Positions 45,575 to 54,081 of a DNA stretch of 64,000 nucleotides are shown piece after piece. Below the pieces are notes generated by a model. That model was not told the origin of the DNA. It saw only the letters and a program-made list of their open reading frames with translations, and searched no databases. This stretch comes from Flavisolibacter longurius (GTDB taxonomy: Bacteria; Bacteroidota; Bacteroidia; Chitinophagales; Chitinophagaceae). The stretch lies in contig JACJGO010000010.1 in assembly GCA_014163555.1 (NCBI GenBank), positions 101,319 through 165,318 of the forward strand. The letters run 5' to 3'. A program made the translations under genes and the position numbers. The stretch's first letter is position 1, and every line of letters begins with the position of its first letter.

Positions 45575-45931
45575 TTAGCCCAAGTATTGATCGGTTTTTT
45601 TTAGAATATCGTAGCGCAGGATCAGGTCTGCTACTATTTCCTTCAGCCGCTGATTTTCTTTTCTCAGCTCTATGACCTCATCACTGGTTGCTTCCCTGGT
45701 GGTGTCGCCGGCCAGGCGCTTTTTACCAGCTTCCAGAAACTCTTTGTTCCACTTGTAAAACACAGATTCTACAATGCCGTGCTTGCGGCAAATGGCGGCC
45801 ACGGAGTCCTCACCCCTGAGGGCCTCCATGACAATTAATATCTTTTGTTCAGAAGAGAAAATGCGGCGGGTCTTGCGACGGATGTCTTTTACAAAATTCT
45901 CTGCAGAAGCCTTTTGAGGTTTTGTTTCCAT
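45575..45931 (-). CDS. IS3-type transposase, DNA-binding subunit (OrfA-like)
   Basis: 118 residues, ATG at 45931. The HTH_8/transposase-8 type fold is shown by RRIFSSEQKILIVMEALRGEDSVAAICRKHGI split over two helices, followed by a leucine-zipper-like tail (ELRKENQRLKEIVADLILRYDILKK). It precedes the catalytic subunit on the same strand. Intact, so the element may be active. Confidence 0.9.
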   Translation of the reverse strand: METKPQKASAENFVKDIRRKTRRIFSSEQKILIVMEALRGEDSVAAICRKHGIVESVFYKWNKEFLEAGKKRLAGDTTREATSDEVIELRKENQRLKEIVADLILRYDILKKTDQYLG

Positions 45932-46105
45932 GACGTTTGTTTTTTGAAGTGAGTGAATGGAAACCCTCTCTTAATTTACAACCTTATCGGTACACTTTAC
46001 GCTGACGATTTACAAGTGTAGGCGTTTACCTGCTTATTCAATGCACACGAAACCCAATTATTACTTTTATTTGCTCCTGTCATTTTTACATTAAGGGTAA
46101 CAAAA

Positions 46106-46133
46106 GGCTGCTGTGGACACAGCGGCCTTTTTC
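46106..46133 (+). terminator. Rho-independent terminator-like hairpin
   Basis: Ten-pair stem GGCTGCTGTG/CACAGCGGCC (one G-T pair) with a two-base loop, then TTTTTCT. It overlaps the only possible start of the gene annotated at 46113, which makes that start doubtful. No gene is seen upstream on this strand. Confidence 0.7.
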
Positions 46134-46421
46134 TCAGCCCCAACCGGATCGAACACCTTCGCCACGCCGCACTTTCTACGAAGACTAAACACTCCGCAGG
46201 GATTCCTGAACTTTTACTTCAACCAGATTGAAACGGCAGCAGAGCCTTTCTTTCATGTTTGCGTTGTGGGAAGGGACCGCAAAACGTACATCTTCCACAT
46301 GATACCGGTTGAGGAAAAGTGGCGAATCTTCAGCACTGCTAGTTATTCCGATTGGATTTGTGCACTGGAAAACGTGCTTGCAGCAGAAATTCAAAATTAT
46401 CTGCGATCCTGCAACAGGTAG
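46113..46421 (+). CDS. Hypothetical protein, start uncertain or 5'-truncated
   Basis: Up to 102 residues. The part from about residue 29 looks genuine (GFLNFYFNQIETAAEPFFHVCVVG, KTYIFHMIPVEEKW, ALENVLAAEIQNYL), a compact alpha/beta protein of unknown family. The only start-like codon is a GTG inside a terminator-type hairpin, and a stop lies 14 bases before it. The gene may have lost its 5' end when this IS-rich area rearranged. Confidence 0.4.
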   Translation: MDTAAFFSAPTGSNTFATPHFLRRLNTPQGFLNFYFNQIETAAEPFFHVCVVGRDRKTYIFHMIPVEEKWRIFSTASYSDWICALENVLAAEIQNYLRSCNR

Positions 46422-46995
46422 CTTTGCACAATGCTTGTAGCCGTACCTGTAACATGTTCGATTTATTAAAAGATGATAAAGCAGCTGAACTTGCATTTGC
46501 AAATGAAAACCATTATCATTGAGCTTTCATTTTTACTGATCTCGTACCCGTTTTTGATCCGTACCCGCCCCCTCTTTTTAGTCGGGGCGTTTACTTATCT
46601 ATCTTCCGTTGATGGGCATTGGTAAGCAATTTCAACAGAAGGGCGAGGTAGACGTGTCTTCTGCAATGTCTGTCACCTGCAGGAATTCAGCTACGTAGCA
46701 ATGGAGAGCCAGTTTTAGTTCAGCCTATGTATCAACACGGGACAGGCTATGTTCTGTGATGGAGGTCGTGTCCTTACAGGTTAGGACATACACCAGAAAT
46801 TAAAAAGCAAACCATGGAAGGGAATCGAAGTTGAAATAGTTTCACACATCACAAGGTTTTCACGTTTACAAGGATACGAGGTAACCAGTTTTGTAGGACA
46901 CAATGACTTTTGCAATGTTAATGTAGCTAAAAATAATACCAGCTTCTACATTTCTTTTTGTCATTTTTTTTATATTGGCTGCCAGTTGCTAACCA
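46422..46995. other. Gap with a possible 40-residue membrane peptide
   Basis: No confident gene. An ATG frame at 46503-46625 encodes a 40-residue hydrophobic peptide (MKTIIIELSFLLISYPFL start) that could be a membrane peptide or chance. A GCCCC/GGGGC inverted repeat lies within it. Confidence 0.3.
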
Positions 46996-47313
46996 ATGAA
47001 AACACCCTTAACCTTCGAAACAACCCCTTTGAAAAAGGCTGCCCTTCACCTTAGAGCTATCAACAATCCTCTTCGGCTGAAAATTTTGTATTACATCGAT
47101 AATTAAGCAACAACTGCCGTTACACCACTTTGCACTTCTCTTGGTTTGGTACAATCCGTTGCTTCCAGTCAGTTGGCGATTTTTCGAAGAGCGGGGCTGG
47201 TAAAAACCTTAAGAAAAGGGAAACAGGTGTTTTATACGGTTAATTATGAACAGGTGAGCCGATTGCATGTGCAGGCAGCAATCCATTTACAAAAACAAAG
47301 AAAGTCTTCATAA
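46996..47313 (+). pseudogene. ArsR-family transcription regulator with one in-frame stop
   Basis: A single continuous frame of 106 codons from the ATG at 46996 encodes a winged helix: HLRAINNPLRLKILYYIDN, then a TAA stop at 47104-47106, then ATTAVTPLC, SVASSQLAIFRRAGLVKT and LRKGKQVFYTVNYEQVSRL. Both halves align in one frame with no gap, so one point mutation (for instance CAA to TAA) explains the break. The recognition helix and wing are intact after the stop. The regulator would have been a small cytoplasmic repressor. It lies 92 bases before a small membrane protein gene. Confidence 0.8.
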
Positions 47314-47404
47314 CAAAAACAGGATAGTCAGGTTCCCGATATGGCGAAACTAACAAAGTACGTATGGTTATCCATCCTTTAAAAGAACGGAAGAAAATCG
47401 TGCA

Positions 47405-47605
47405 ATGAGTGACCTTTTGCTAACAGCAGTTTCAGTCTATTTTCTGGCGTGCCTGATCATGTACTGCACCCCTGAAAATTTATTCTCCAAAGGGAAGTGT
47501 GAAGACAAAATCGTAACAAAGAAGGGCTATTATCGAAAAGTATTTTTAATAGCTGGTGCAGTAAGCATTGCACTCTTGATATTTATAGAGTACATTCTAC
47601 TGTAA
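47405..47605 (+). CDS. Small two-helix membrane protein
   Basis: 66 residues, ATG at 47405. Two hydrophobic helices (about 3-20 and 45-65, VFLIAGAVSIALLIFIEYILL) flank a basic, Cys-containing loop (SKGKCEDKIVTKKGYYRK). No family is recognised. It follows the broken ArsR-type gene on the same strand and could have been its target, but that is only positional. Confidence 0.5.
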   Translation: MSDLLLTAVSVYFLACLIMYCTPENLFSKGKCEDKIVTKKGYYRKVFLIAGAVSIALLIFIEYILL

Positions 47606-47640
47606 CACTCCATATGATTTTCAAATTATTTACATTATCC

Positions 47641-47714
47641 TCGAAGCGCTAAATTTAGCCTAGCACAATCGAGAACGTGAACCTTCGGTAGACCGAAGGT
47701 TCACGTTCTCGATT
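47641..47714. repeat. Palindromic repeat, perfect 23-bp copy 6
   Basis: CGAAGCGCTAAATT at the left, followed by a perfect 23-bp inverted repeat (47667-47689 with 47692-47714) around a two-base AG loop. The inner part is ACCTTCGGT/ACCGAAGGT and the outer part AATCGAGAACGTGA and its complement. There is no T tract typical of a terminator. It lies between a membrane peptide gene and the end of the TerY-P operon. Confidence 0.85.
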
Positions 47715-47847
47715 CGCATCACTATGTACAGATTTATAGGAGGGTTATAGTAAGTCGATACTTTGCTACTAGCCATGGTAGCTAATAAGTATTCTCGGGT
47801 ACACTTATACAAAACAATAACGTATTTGACTTTTTACTGGTACAACA

Positions 47848-48615
47848 TTATGAGAAATACTGTGCAATTTTTTGCAGTTCTGTTTCTATCTCTTTTTGTT
47901 TTCGCTCGCCGGCCAGCAGAAAGGAAGCCTTGGTGGTATTGAGACTTTCCTTTGTGAGATCAACATCCTGGGTCAGGCTATTGATCTCGGTCTTTAATGC
48001 ATTCATGCGTTGGGCAAGCGCTTGCAGCTCTTCCGCTTTTTTTTGTATCAGGGCTTCTTTCTGCCCTACTTCTTTTTTGTATTGCTGGGCATGGGCGCCC
48101 TGAAAGGCGTTCAGGTCCCGCCCAATCAGGTTCAGGTATTCCTGCCCGGTTGCCTTTAGTTTTTCAATGGTGAGTCCTGTGCTTTTAAAAACATTGTAGG
48201 CCGTACGGTATTTTAGGGTTTCGTCCTGGATGTCGTCGATATCAACTTTGCTATCGACAAATTCCTTGTAATCGATACCCTGGAAATAAGGGTTGGTGCG
48301 GTTGGCCTCGTCAATGAGTTTTTCAAAATACTGCACATGTTCGGGCAGGGGCTCAATAAGAGTACCCGAAGGCGAATACGTGGGCACCTGCGTGGCAGCA
48401 ACGGATGTAGCCTTGTCTGTAATCAGGGGGTGCTGTGCAGGTCCGGCGGGTTGCGGCGGTGGTGGCGCCTGTGCAGCAAGCTTTTGCGGCGCAGGCGTTG
48501 ATGCTGCAGGTGCTTTCGGCGCCGGCTGCGGTGGCACCGGTTGCTGTGCCGCCTCCTCCTTTTTATCGGCATCAAACTCAATAAACGGGTTTAGTAACTG
48601 CTTTAAAAAACTCAT
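47848..48615 (-). CDS. Coiled-coil protein, last gene of TerY-P-type operon
   Basis: 255 residues, ATG at 48615, six bases after the stop of the ASKHA gene. Residues 1-17 are a hydrophobic/aromatic patch (MSFLKQLLNPFIEF); 18-75 are Pro/Ala/Gln-rich and disordered; about 90-150 form a compact helical part (YFEKLIDEANRTNPYFQG, EFVDSKVD); 170-250 are a long coiled coil (KKAEELQALAQRMNALKTEINSL). No enzyme motif or membrane helix. The helical-plus-coil layout recalls proteins that scaffold stress complexes. I do not recognise a named family; its role is inferred from operon position. Confidence 0.75.
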   Translation of the reverse strand: MSFLKQLLNPFIEFDADKKEEAAQQPVPPQPAPKAPAASTPAPQKLAAQAPPPPQPAGPAQHPLITDKATSVAATQVPTYSPSGTLIEPLPEHVQYFEKLIDEANRTNPYFQGIDYKEFVDSKVDIDDIQDETLKYRTAYNVFKSTGLTIEKLKATGQEYLNLIGRDLNAFQGAHAQQYKKEVGQKEALIQKKAEELQALAQRMNALKTEINSLTQDVDLTKESLNTTKASFLLAGERKQKEIETELQKIAQYFS

Positions 48616-48621
48616 GCTGCC

Positions 48622-49632
48622 CTATTTTCTCAGACCCAGTAAAAAACCGATGGTAAAGTTGGCGTCCCAGTCAAACACAAACGTATCGGTACTGGTCGCA
48701 TCAACCATGGCTTTGTAAATGTTCAGTCCCGAAGCCATCTTTTTGTCTTTGGCATTGTAGTCCTGCGGTGCTTTTAAGACGGTATACCGCTCCTCTCCCT
48801 TGCGGTGCTGGTTGGCCAACGTGAAAGGCACACCGCCCAGGATAAAGCCAACATTGCGTTTGCCTTCCGGAACCTTGGCCATACCGGCTTTTACCTGTGC
48901 ATACACGTCTTCATCCGACGTACCCTTTTCGTAATATTTTGCACCGGGCAATTCAAGGGCGCGAATGCTGCCGCCTTCTTCCCAGGAAACTTTTGTATTG
49001 CCTGACCCAATGTCCACCATAAACGAATTGTCGGCAAAGGGCGGCGGCACGGTGGCATGAAAAGCAAACCGGGCTTCCTGCTCCGGCGTTACATTGTTCA
49101 CGACATAGCCCATCTTTTTCAGCTCGTTGCTGATGGTTTGGGTCTTTGGTTCTTTCTGCGCCCCGGAAGAGATCACAAAATGCATGTTGCGCTTGTCAAC
49201 ACCTTTGTCAAACATCGCAGCAAGGTATTTCTTCAGCCCCAGCCGAATGTCTTCGGTGGTGGCCAGGCCTTCATATGCAAGCGATTCGCCAAAATCCTTG
49301 GAAACGATCTTCCACCGCCGCTGGTTATCCATGTTAATGACAAAAGAATTAAAGCCTGTGGCGCCAACTTCCACCACGCCACGAAGCTGGCCGTTTTCAG
49401 GGTCTTCGGGCGTGTAGTTAAACGCACGGTCATCGTTTCCGGCCGGCTTTGTGGCCGGCGGCGGATTGTTGTTCGTGTTGTTATCGCTGGCAGCGCCGGT
49501 GTTAGACGTTGTGTTGGTAACCTCCCTTGAATTTTCATTCCGGATATCGTCGAATTGTGGCTTTAACGCAAAATAGGCAAGCACCCCAATGATGAGGAGA
49601 ATAATAATGATACCTGCAGGTTTTAGTCTCAT
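48622..49632 (-). CDS. Membrane-anchored Ppx/GppA-like ASKHA protein in TerY-P-type operon
   Basis: 336 residues, ATG at 49632. One N-terminal helix (about 6-24, AGIIIILLIIGVLAYFAL) and an Asn/Thr-rich linker lead to an actin-like ATPase-fold domain: first phosphate loop EVGATGFNSFVI, a beta segment HFVISSGAQ, second phosphate loop FMVDIGSGNTKVSW, and an adenosine-like motif ILGGVPFTLA. The order matches exopolyphosphatase/GppA proteins, but the first loop has Glu-Val in place of the usual Asp-x-Gly, so catalysis is uncertain. The soluble domain would face the periplasm if the anchor is a standard N-in helix. It lies 55 bases after the kinase gene. Confidence 0.7.
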   Translation of the reverse strand: MRLKPAGIIIILLIIGVLAYFALKPQFDDIRNENSREVTNTTSNTGAASDNNTNNNPPPATKPAGNDDRAFNYTPEDPENGQLRGVVEVGATGFNSFVINMDNQRRWKIVSKDFGESLAYEGLATTEDIRLGLKKYLAAMFDKGVDKRNMHFVISSGAQKEPKTQTISNELKKMGYVVNNVTPEQEARFAFHATVPPPFADNSFMVDIGSGNTKVSWEEGGSIRALELPGAKYYEKGTSDEDVYAQVKAGMAKVPEGKRNVGFILGGVPFTLANQHRKGEERYTVLKAPQDYNAKDKKMASGLNIYKAMVDATSTDTFVFDWDANFTIGFLLGLRK

Positions 49633-49687
49633 TTTGTTTTATTTACTTTTTAAATGCGTTTCAATTTTACAGAACAAAGTTTTCGTT

Positions 49688-51238
49688 TTATTTACCAGTA
49701 TTGGCCATGGTGACTACTACCACACGGCCACCATCCTCGTTAGCCAGCAAGAGCTTTTTCCCATCAGTTATATCAACCATTGTGCCCACGGGAATTTCTT
49801 TGTCCTCCGTCAGGTCTTTCAGCGAGGAAAGCTTTTGATTGACCAGCACCCAACGGCCGTGGTGAAACGTAAAATAGCCAACGGGCACTTTTTGCGCGGC
49901 CGATAGTTTTTCGTTGCGCACAACATTTCTATTTACATGCCATTGAAAAAGGTACTGGTTATTATATACCATCAGGCGATGATGCTCCGGCTTCCACACC
50001 GTTGGCTTGAACTCGTAATAAAGATCCAGCACAGGCAATGTGCCTTGCACTTGCGTACCGCAAAAGGGGCAACGGGGCGAGGCCGTATTGTCAAACACAA
50101 ACCATTTTTGGTCACAGGCCTTGTTGCTGCAAGGTTGCATCAGGTCAGTGGTTTTCAGCAATGCCTGTTCCCAGGAATCAGCATTGGGCCGCTGCAAGGG
50201 ATGGTGAATCCCGGTGACAAATGCCTGCTCAAACAAGGCTTTCAGGTAAGGACCTGTAATGCTGTAAGGCACCCGGGAAACATCAGCCCAGGGCAGGGCC
50301 CATTTAGAAACCTGCGCAAGCTTTGGCCGGTTCGACTTGTCGGTTGGGTGTTCGATGAAAAGTGCCTTTTCACCCATGGAAAGCAGGTCGTCTTTTTCGG
50401 TATCCAGGTCATGCACTTTTCCGCCTTTCAGGGGGTGGCGGTAAAGGAGGTACATGTAGATCATTACGGCCAGCGCATGCAAGTCTGTGGTTCGGTTGGC
50501 ATGTTTACGGGCTGGGTCTCTAAGATCAAGATGCTTTGTGGCCAATACTTCCGGTGCAATAAAATCGGCTGTGCCAATCACATCCGGCGGGTACAATCCC
50601 GGCACCACCAGGCCATCAATATCAATGATGGTAGCCGACCGGCTTACCGGGTCGATCAACACATTTTTGTACGAAAGGTCGGAGTGGGAAAGACCTGCGG
50701 CATGCAGGCGTTTGACGCCTCTTGCAATTTTGACGCAGATCTGGAAATAACTCAGCCAGTTACCCAGTTCGCTTTCATCGAGCCGCAGGCTAAAGCCCTT
50801 GTTGCGAAACTTGGCTGAGGCAAACCAAAGGCCCTGCTTTTCCTTTCCTTTGATGCCCTCACTGGTAGCATATCCTTTTTTAAAGAAAAAATTGGAGTTG
50901 TAGGTGGGCACCACTAGCCCTACTTTTCCATCCAATTCTACCATGTCTGTTGGCCAACAGTACAGCTCTTTGTAATAGTCGCCGCCTTCCCTGTTAAAAA
51001 AACTATCGTAATACTGGGTCACGATCTTTTTTAACCGCTCTTTTGAGTTGAAGTCCTGCTTGTCGCGGTAAAAAGCAATGACATAAGACCGGTCGGGACT
51101 GAAATAAACATCCTTCATACCGCCGCGCATCGGCTCGTTGTTATCCTCGTACTGGTAAGTCTTACCGGGATGGATAACCGAAGTTGCCGATCGCACTGTT
51201 TTCCCCGGGGGGCCTGCAAAATTTTTCAGGTAACTCAA
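49688..51238 (-). CDS. TerY-P-type Ser/Thr protein kinase with zinc ribbon
   Basis: 516 residues, ATG at 51238. The kinase domain (about 25-350) has a glycine loop variant (EPMRGGMKDVYFS), catalytic HSDLSYKNV (Asp187, Asn192), DIDGL in place of DFG, and GTADFIAPEV as the activation-segment end. After it, CSNKACDQKW and CPFCG give a zinc ribbon (about 360-385), and the C-terminus (about 400-516) is a beta-rich FHA/SH3-like region. The kinase-plus-zinc-ribbon layout is that of the TerY-P kinases, which form a triad with a PP2C phosphatase and a TerY-like VWA protein. It is third in this operon. Confidence 0.88.
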   Translation of the reverse strand: MSYLKNFAGPPGKTVRSATSVIHPGKTYQYEDNNEPMRGGMKDVYFSPDRSYVIAFYRDKQDFNSKERLKKIVTQYYDSFFNREGGDYYKELYCWPTDMVELDGKVGLVVPTYNSNFFFKKGYATSEGIKGKEKQGLWFASAKFRNKGFSLRLDESELGNWLSYFQICVKIARGVKRLHAAGLSHSDLSYKNVLIDPVSRSATIIDIDGLVVPGLYPPDVIGTADFIAPEVLATKHLDLRDPARKHANRTTDLHALAVMIYMYLLYRHPLKGGKVHDLDTEKDDLLSMGEKALFIEHPTDKSNRPKLAQVSKWALPWADVSRVPYSITGPYLKALFEQAFVTGIHHPLQRPNADSWEQALLKTTDLMQPCSNKACDQKWFVFDNTASPRCPFCGTQVQGTLPVLDLYYEFKPTVWKPEHHRLMVYNNQYLFQWHVNRNVVRNEKLSAAQKVPVGYFTFHHGRWVLVNQKLSSLKDLTEDKEIPVGTMVDITDGKKLLLANEDGGRVVVVTMANTGK

Positions 51239-51301
51239 ACCTATCCTTTTTGTTTGTTTTGTATAACGTTTCCTCTTAAAAGAAGACAGTTTTGCCCCGG
51301 G

Positions 51302-52708
51302 CTAAAATACAATCACCAGGGTGCGGTCGTCGTGATTGCCCGGGCTCCAGAAATCCATCCATTGCGAAAGCTGCTGTTCAATGTCTTTGTTGTCTGCATT
51401 CAGTTCAACACCAACCCTTTCTTCATTATCCCCCTGCAGATCAGCAAAAAACTCCTGCCATTTTTTGATGTTTTCCAGGTTTGCCTCCACCGAAAACTTC
51501 GGGTCGTATATTCCATCCGACATCAGAACGAGATAGCCAAAATGGGGCAACAACTGAAAACTGAAACGGCTGGCAAATTTTTCACCCTGGAAAATCTCCG
51601 GCATGGTAATAAACCGGGTACCGCCACTAAATTCACCAACATCCAGCCAGTTTAACAACACCACTTCTTTCAGGTCTCTGTCCAATACAGCCATGGGGCA
51701 ATCGCCCACGCCAAACGAAAGAAAGGCATAACCTTCCCCGATCTTTTTAAACAGCGTAAACACTAGTGTTGCACTGAGGTCCTTCATGGTAAGGCTGGCC
51801 TCCTTTGCAAATTCGTGCAGCTTTTTATGGACGTGATACGCTGCCCTTCCCAAGTTGGAATACACCAGGCGGGTCAGGTTCTTTTGCGCTTCTTCTGTCG
51901 GTTGCGTCGCATATTGCTGCAGCAAGGCGTCCATTTCAGCCATGCTGTCAACAGATGCCTTTTCTTTAAAATAAGCAATGGTTTCGCTGCAGGCAATGGT
52001 AGAACCTTTCCTTGACGTGTTGGCGCTGCCGGCACCGTCCGAAACGGCAATGAGGCTCCAGCCGTTTGTTAATTCAGCAAAGGCAACATCATCTTCGCGG
52101 AACGAACCCACATTGGCGTGTGAGCGGCCTCGCTTGGAAGAAACCAGCAGGTGCCTGTCGGCTATTGGTGCAAAAAGGGTAACGTTATCCTCTTTCCAAT
52201 ACGGGTCTTCCCGATTGCTTTCAATGTTCTTCCAAAGGCTTTTCGGATCGGGATTAACGATCAGCAGAATGCGCTTTTCAGCGTACGGAGCCTCTTCAGG
52301 TTGCCCCTCTACCTTAAAATTAAAAACAAGCTGGTGATCACCGGATTGTGTAGGCGTACCGGTGATCTGTCGGCGCTCCTTGTCAAAGGATAAACCCAGG
52401 CTTTCCAAGCCTTTGAAATCGTAGTCGGCAATGTCGTTCCAGGCCAGCTTTTCAAAGTCGAGCAAGGCTTCATAGGGTTTACCAACCGTGCCATTTAAAA
52501 TACGGACAGGTTGCTGAACAATGTCGGCGACCCTGTCTTCCTTTTTCCATTTCGCCATAAGCATTTGCTGCTGTTGGATGATAATATCGAGCATCTCGCT
52601 GTTCTCACTATTGTTTACAAACGTTTCGAACAGCGCCTTCCTGTTTGCGGGCACGGCAATCCCATTGCTTTTGAAAATTTCCGAAAGCACTTTCTGCTTT
52701 TCATTCAT
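51302..52708 (-). CDS. PP2C-family phosphatase with N-terminal Ig-like domain
   Basis: 468 residues, ATG at 52708. Residues 1-60 are helical; about 65-150 form a He_PIG/cadherin-like Ig domain (TGTPTQSGDHQLVF); 165-468 form a PP2C domain with FREDDVAFAE, AVSDGAGSANTSRKGS (Asp224, first metal aspartate), ATLVFTLF, FGVGDCPMAVL, LMSDGIYD (second metal aspartate) and HDDRTLVIV at the end. It dephosphorylates Ser/Thr targets in the cytoplasm and is likely the counterpart of the kinase encoded next. Second gene of the operon, 41 bases after the VWA gene. Confidence 0.9.
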   Translation of the reverse strand: MNEKQKVLSEIFKSNGIAVPANRKALFETFVNNSENSEMLDIIIQQQQMLMAKWKKEDRVADIVQQPVRILNGTVGKPYEALLDFEKLAWNDIADYDFKGLESLGLSFDKERRQITGTPTQSGDHQLVFNFKVEGQPEEAPYAEKRILLIVNPDPKSLWKNIESNREDPYWKEDNVTLFAPIADRHLLVSSKRGRSHANVGSFREDDVAFAELTNGWSLIAVSDGAGSANTSRKGSTIACSETIAYFKEKASVDSMAEMDALLQQYATQPTEEAQKNLTRLVYSNLGRAAYHVHKKLHEFAKEASLTMKDLSATLVFTLFKKIGEGYAFLSFGVGDCPMAVLDRDLKEVVLLNWLDVGEFSGGTRFITMPEIFQGEKFASRFSFQLLPHFGYLVLMSDGIYDPKFSVEANLENIKKWQEFFADLQGDNEERVGVELNADNKDIEQQLSQWMDFWSPGNHDDRTLVIVF

Positions 52709-52749
52709 GCTGCACTGTTTTCATGAACCACGCACAAATTCCGTTTGTA

Positions 52750-53388
52750 TCAGGCAACAATATTCAGCTCCGATGGCGGTGGTGGTAATTCCCCAAGTCC
52801 GGTAACTTCTGTTCCCTTGTCTTCCACCTTTGTTGAGGTGACGCCGATAGAAGCCGATACCCAGGTAAAGAACTTGCTGATGCTCTGGCTGTCGGCCGTA
52901 TCCAAGCTTACCACGTTTTCGGTGATCTGTTTGAGGAGGTTGCTGTCGGCGCCGCTGCCGGCTGCGCAGGCTACGGTAAAGGCTGTTTTGCGTTTTTTGA
53001 ACTCTTCCAATCCTGCCTGCCAATCATCAGTTGGAATGCCATCCGTCATGATAAACACCAACGGTTTCCAGTCACCTTTTGTTTCGGCCGTTGTTTTGGT
53101 CACTTCATTGTCGATGCTTGTAGACACCAGTTTAAGCGCTTCACCAAGGTTGGTAGTGCCTGTTGCTTTGATGTCCACCATCTGGAAAGAAGCAAGGTCT
53201 GTCAGCGGCACAATTTGCCTGGCCATACTGTCAAACGTAATAATGCTGATGTAGGCTGTTTCAATTGCTTGCGGGTTTTGCCGCAGCGAACTGATCATAA
53301 CCTGTACACCGTTTTTAACAGCCTCAATGGGCTCGCCGGTCATTGACCCGGAGGTATCCAAAAGCAAATAGACGGGTAATCTTCTCAT
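52750..53388 (-). CDS. TerY-like von Willebrand factor A protein
   Basis: 212 residues from the ATG at 53388 (MRRLPVYLLLDTSGSM); an upstream in-frame GTG-type extension of 26 residues is not VWA-like. The MIDAS metal site has DTSGS (Asp11, Ser13, Ser15), a central TGTTNLGEAL threonine and TDGIPTDD. A C-terminal tail is rich in Pro (ELPPPPSEL). TerY proteins bind divalent metal and organise the TerY-P phospho-signalling complex with kinase and PP2C phosphatase. It is the first gene of the five-gene operon. Confidence 0.92.
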   Translation of the reverse strand: MRRLPVYLLLDTSGSMTGEPIEAVKNGVQVMISSLRQNPQAIETAYISIITFDSMARQIVPLTDLASFQMVDIKATGTTNLGEALKLVSTSIDNEVTKTTAETKGDWKPLVFIMTDGIPTDDWQAGLEEFKKRKTAFTVACAAGSGADSNLLKQITENVVSLDTADSQSISKFFTWVSASIGVTSTKVEDKGTEVTGLGELPPPPSELNIVA

Positions 53389-53616
53389 CTGTAAGATGTA
53401 TTTAGTTGTAATGAACGAATAAAATGGAAGTAGCCACACAAACGGCGCTTCCGGCAGAAGAGCCATGCAATTCTTACGCCGATAACATAAAAACAGACTT
53501 CCCTCTTTTAGCTGCCAATAGAATCCCTCTAGGCGTCTCTCCTATCATAATAGAAAGTGTCATTGTAATCCTTGGCGTAATAGCAGAACAATAAATAGCT
53601 TGAGTGTCATAAAAAC

Positions 53617-53670
53617 GCTCCTAAACCGCTGAATTCAATGGCAAAGCCATGTCAAGATTTGGTTAGGAGC
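53617..53670. repeat. Nested hairpin element
   Basis: GCTCCTAAACC (53617-53627) pairs with GGTTAGGAGC (53661-53670) with one bulged base, and within the loop ATGGC-AAA-GCCAT (53638-53650) forms a second hairpin. It is a different sequence from the dispersed palindromic repeat. Confidence 0.55.
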
Positions 53671-53802
53671 CAATTGGTGTCTTTTGATATTCCTGAGTCC
53701 TAAAGAAGGAAAGATAGTTTTAAAGAGCCTGTAAGAGAACTTTTTGACCAACCCTTTTGTGCGGAGCAAGTTGTTGCGTACTGGATTTTCGCTATTAGCT
53801 CC

Positions 53803-53877
53803 CATTTTCAACATGTCACCTTTGGTAGGATTAAGACCGGAAACCTACGGTCTATCGTAGGTCGACATGTAAAAATG
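53803..53877. repeat. Palindromic repeat, copy 7
   Basis: Core CCTACG-GTCTAT-CGTAGG (from 53844) with outer arms CATTTTCAACATGTC and GACATGTAAAAATG, which pair imperfectly. Confidence 0.6.
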
Positions 53878-54081
53878 TGCCTTTTCTCATATTATAGGAA
53901 AGGCAATACACTGTTACTAGCCCGGTGATGTGGAGCCAACCGGACAATTATCGAACCACATATTAGAGGATTTACAATTGCTTACTCTTGTAATTGATTG
54001 ATTTTCAACATATTAGTCAAATCAGCTTTTCCTCGAAGGTGGTTCGACTTTCGTCCGGTTGTCTTTCCTCCTCTCCCGCCC

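Larger units (their letters stand above)
44492..45998 (-). mobile_element. IS3-type insertion sequence
   Basis: A 1.5-kb element with two minus-strand genes. The ends match as imperfect inverted repeats: AAAGTGGACCGGTTAGTTGT at 44492 and, on the other strand from 45998, AAAGTGTACCGATAAGGTTGT. No target-site duplication was identified at the two flanks. It truncates the gene at 44127-44489. Confidence 0.8.

Noticed and set aside
49937..50818. 293-residue frame antisense to the TerY-P kinase
   Set aside because: The opposite strand carries all kinase motifs; the frame is a shadow.
47848..53388. Tellurite resistance operon
   Set aside because: Only the TerY-P part is present; no TerC, TerD/E or TerB-like gene is seen, so resistance to tellurite should not be claimed.
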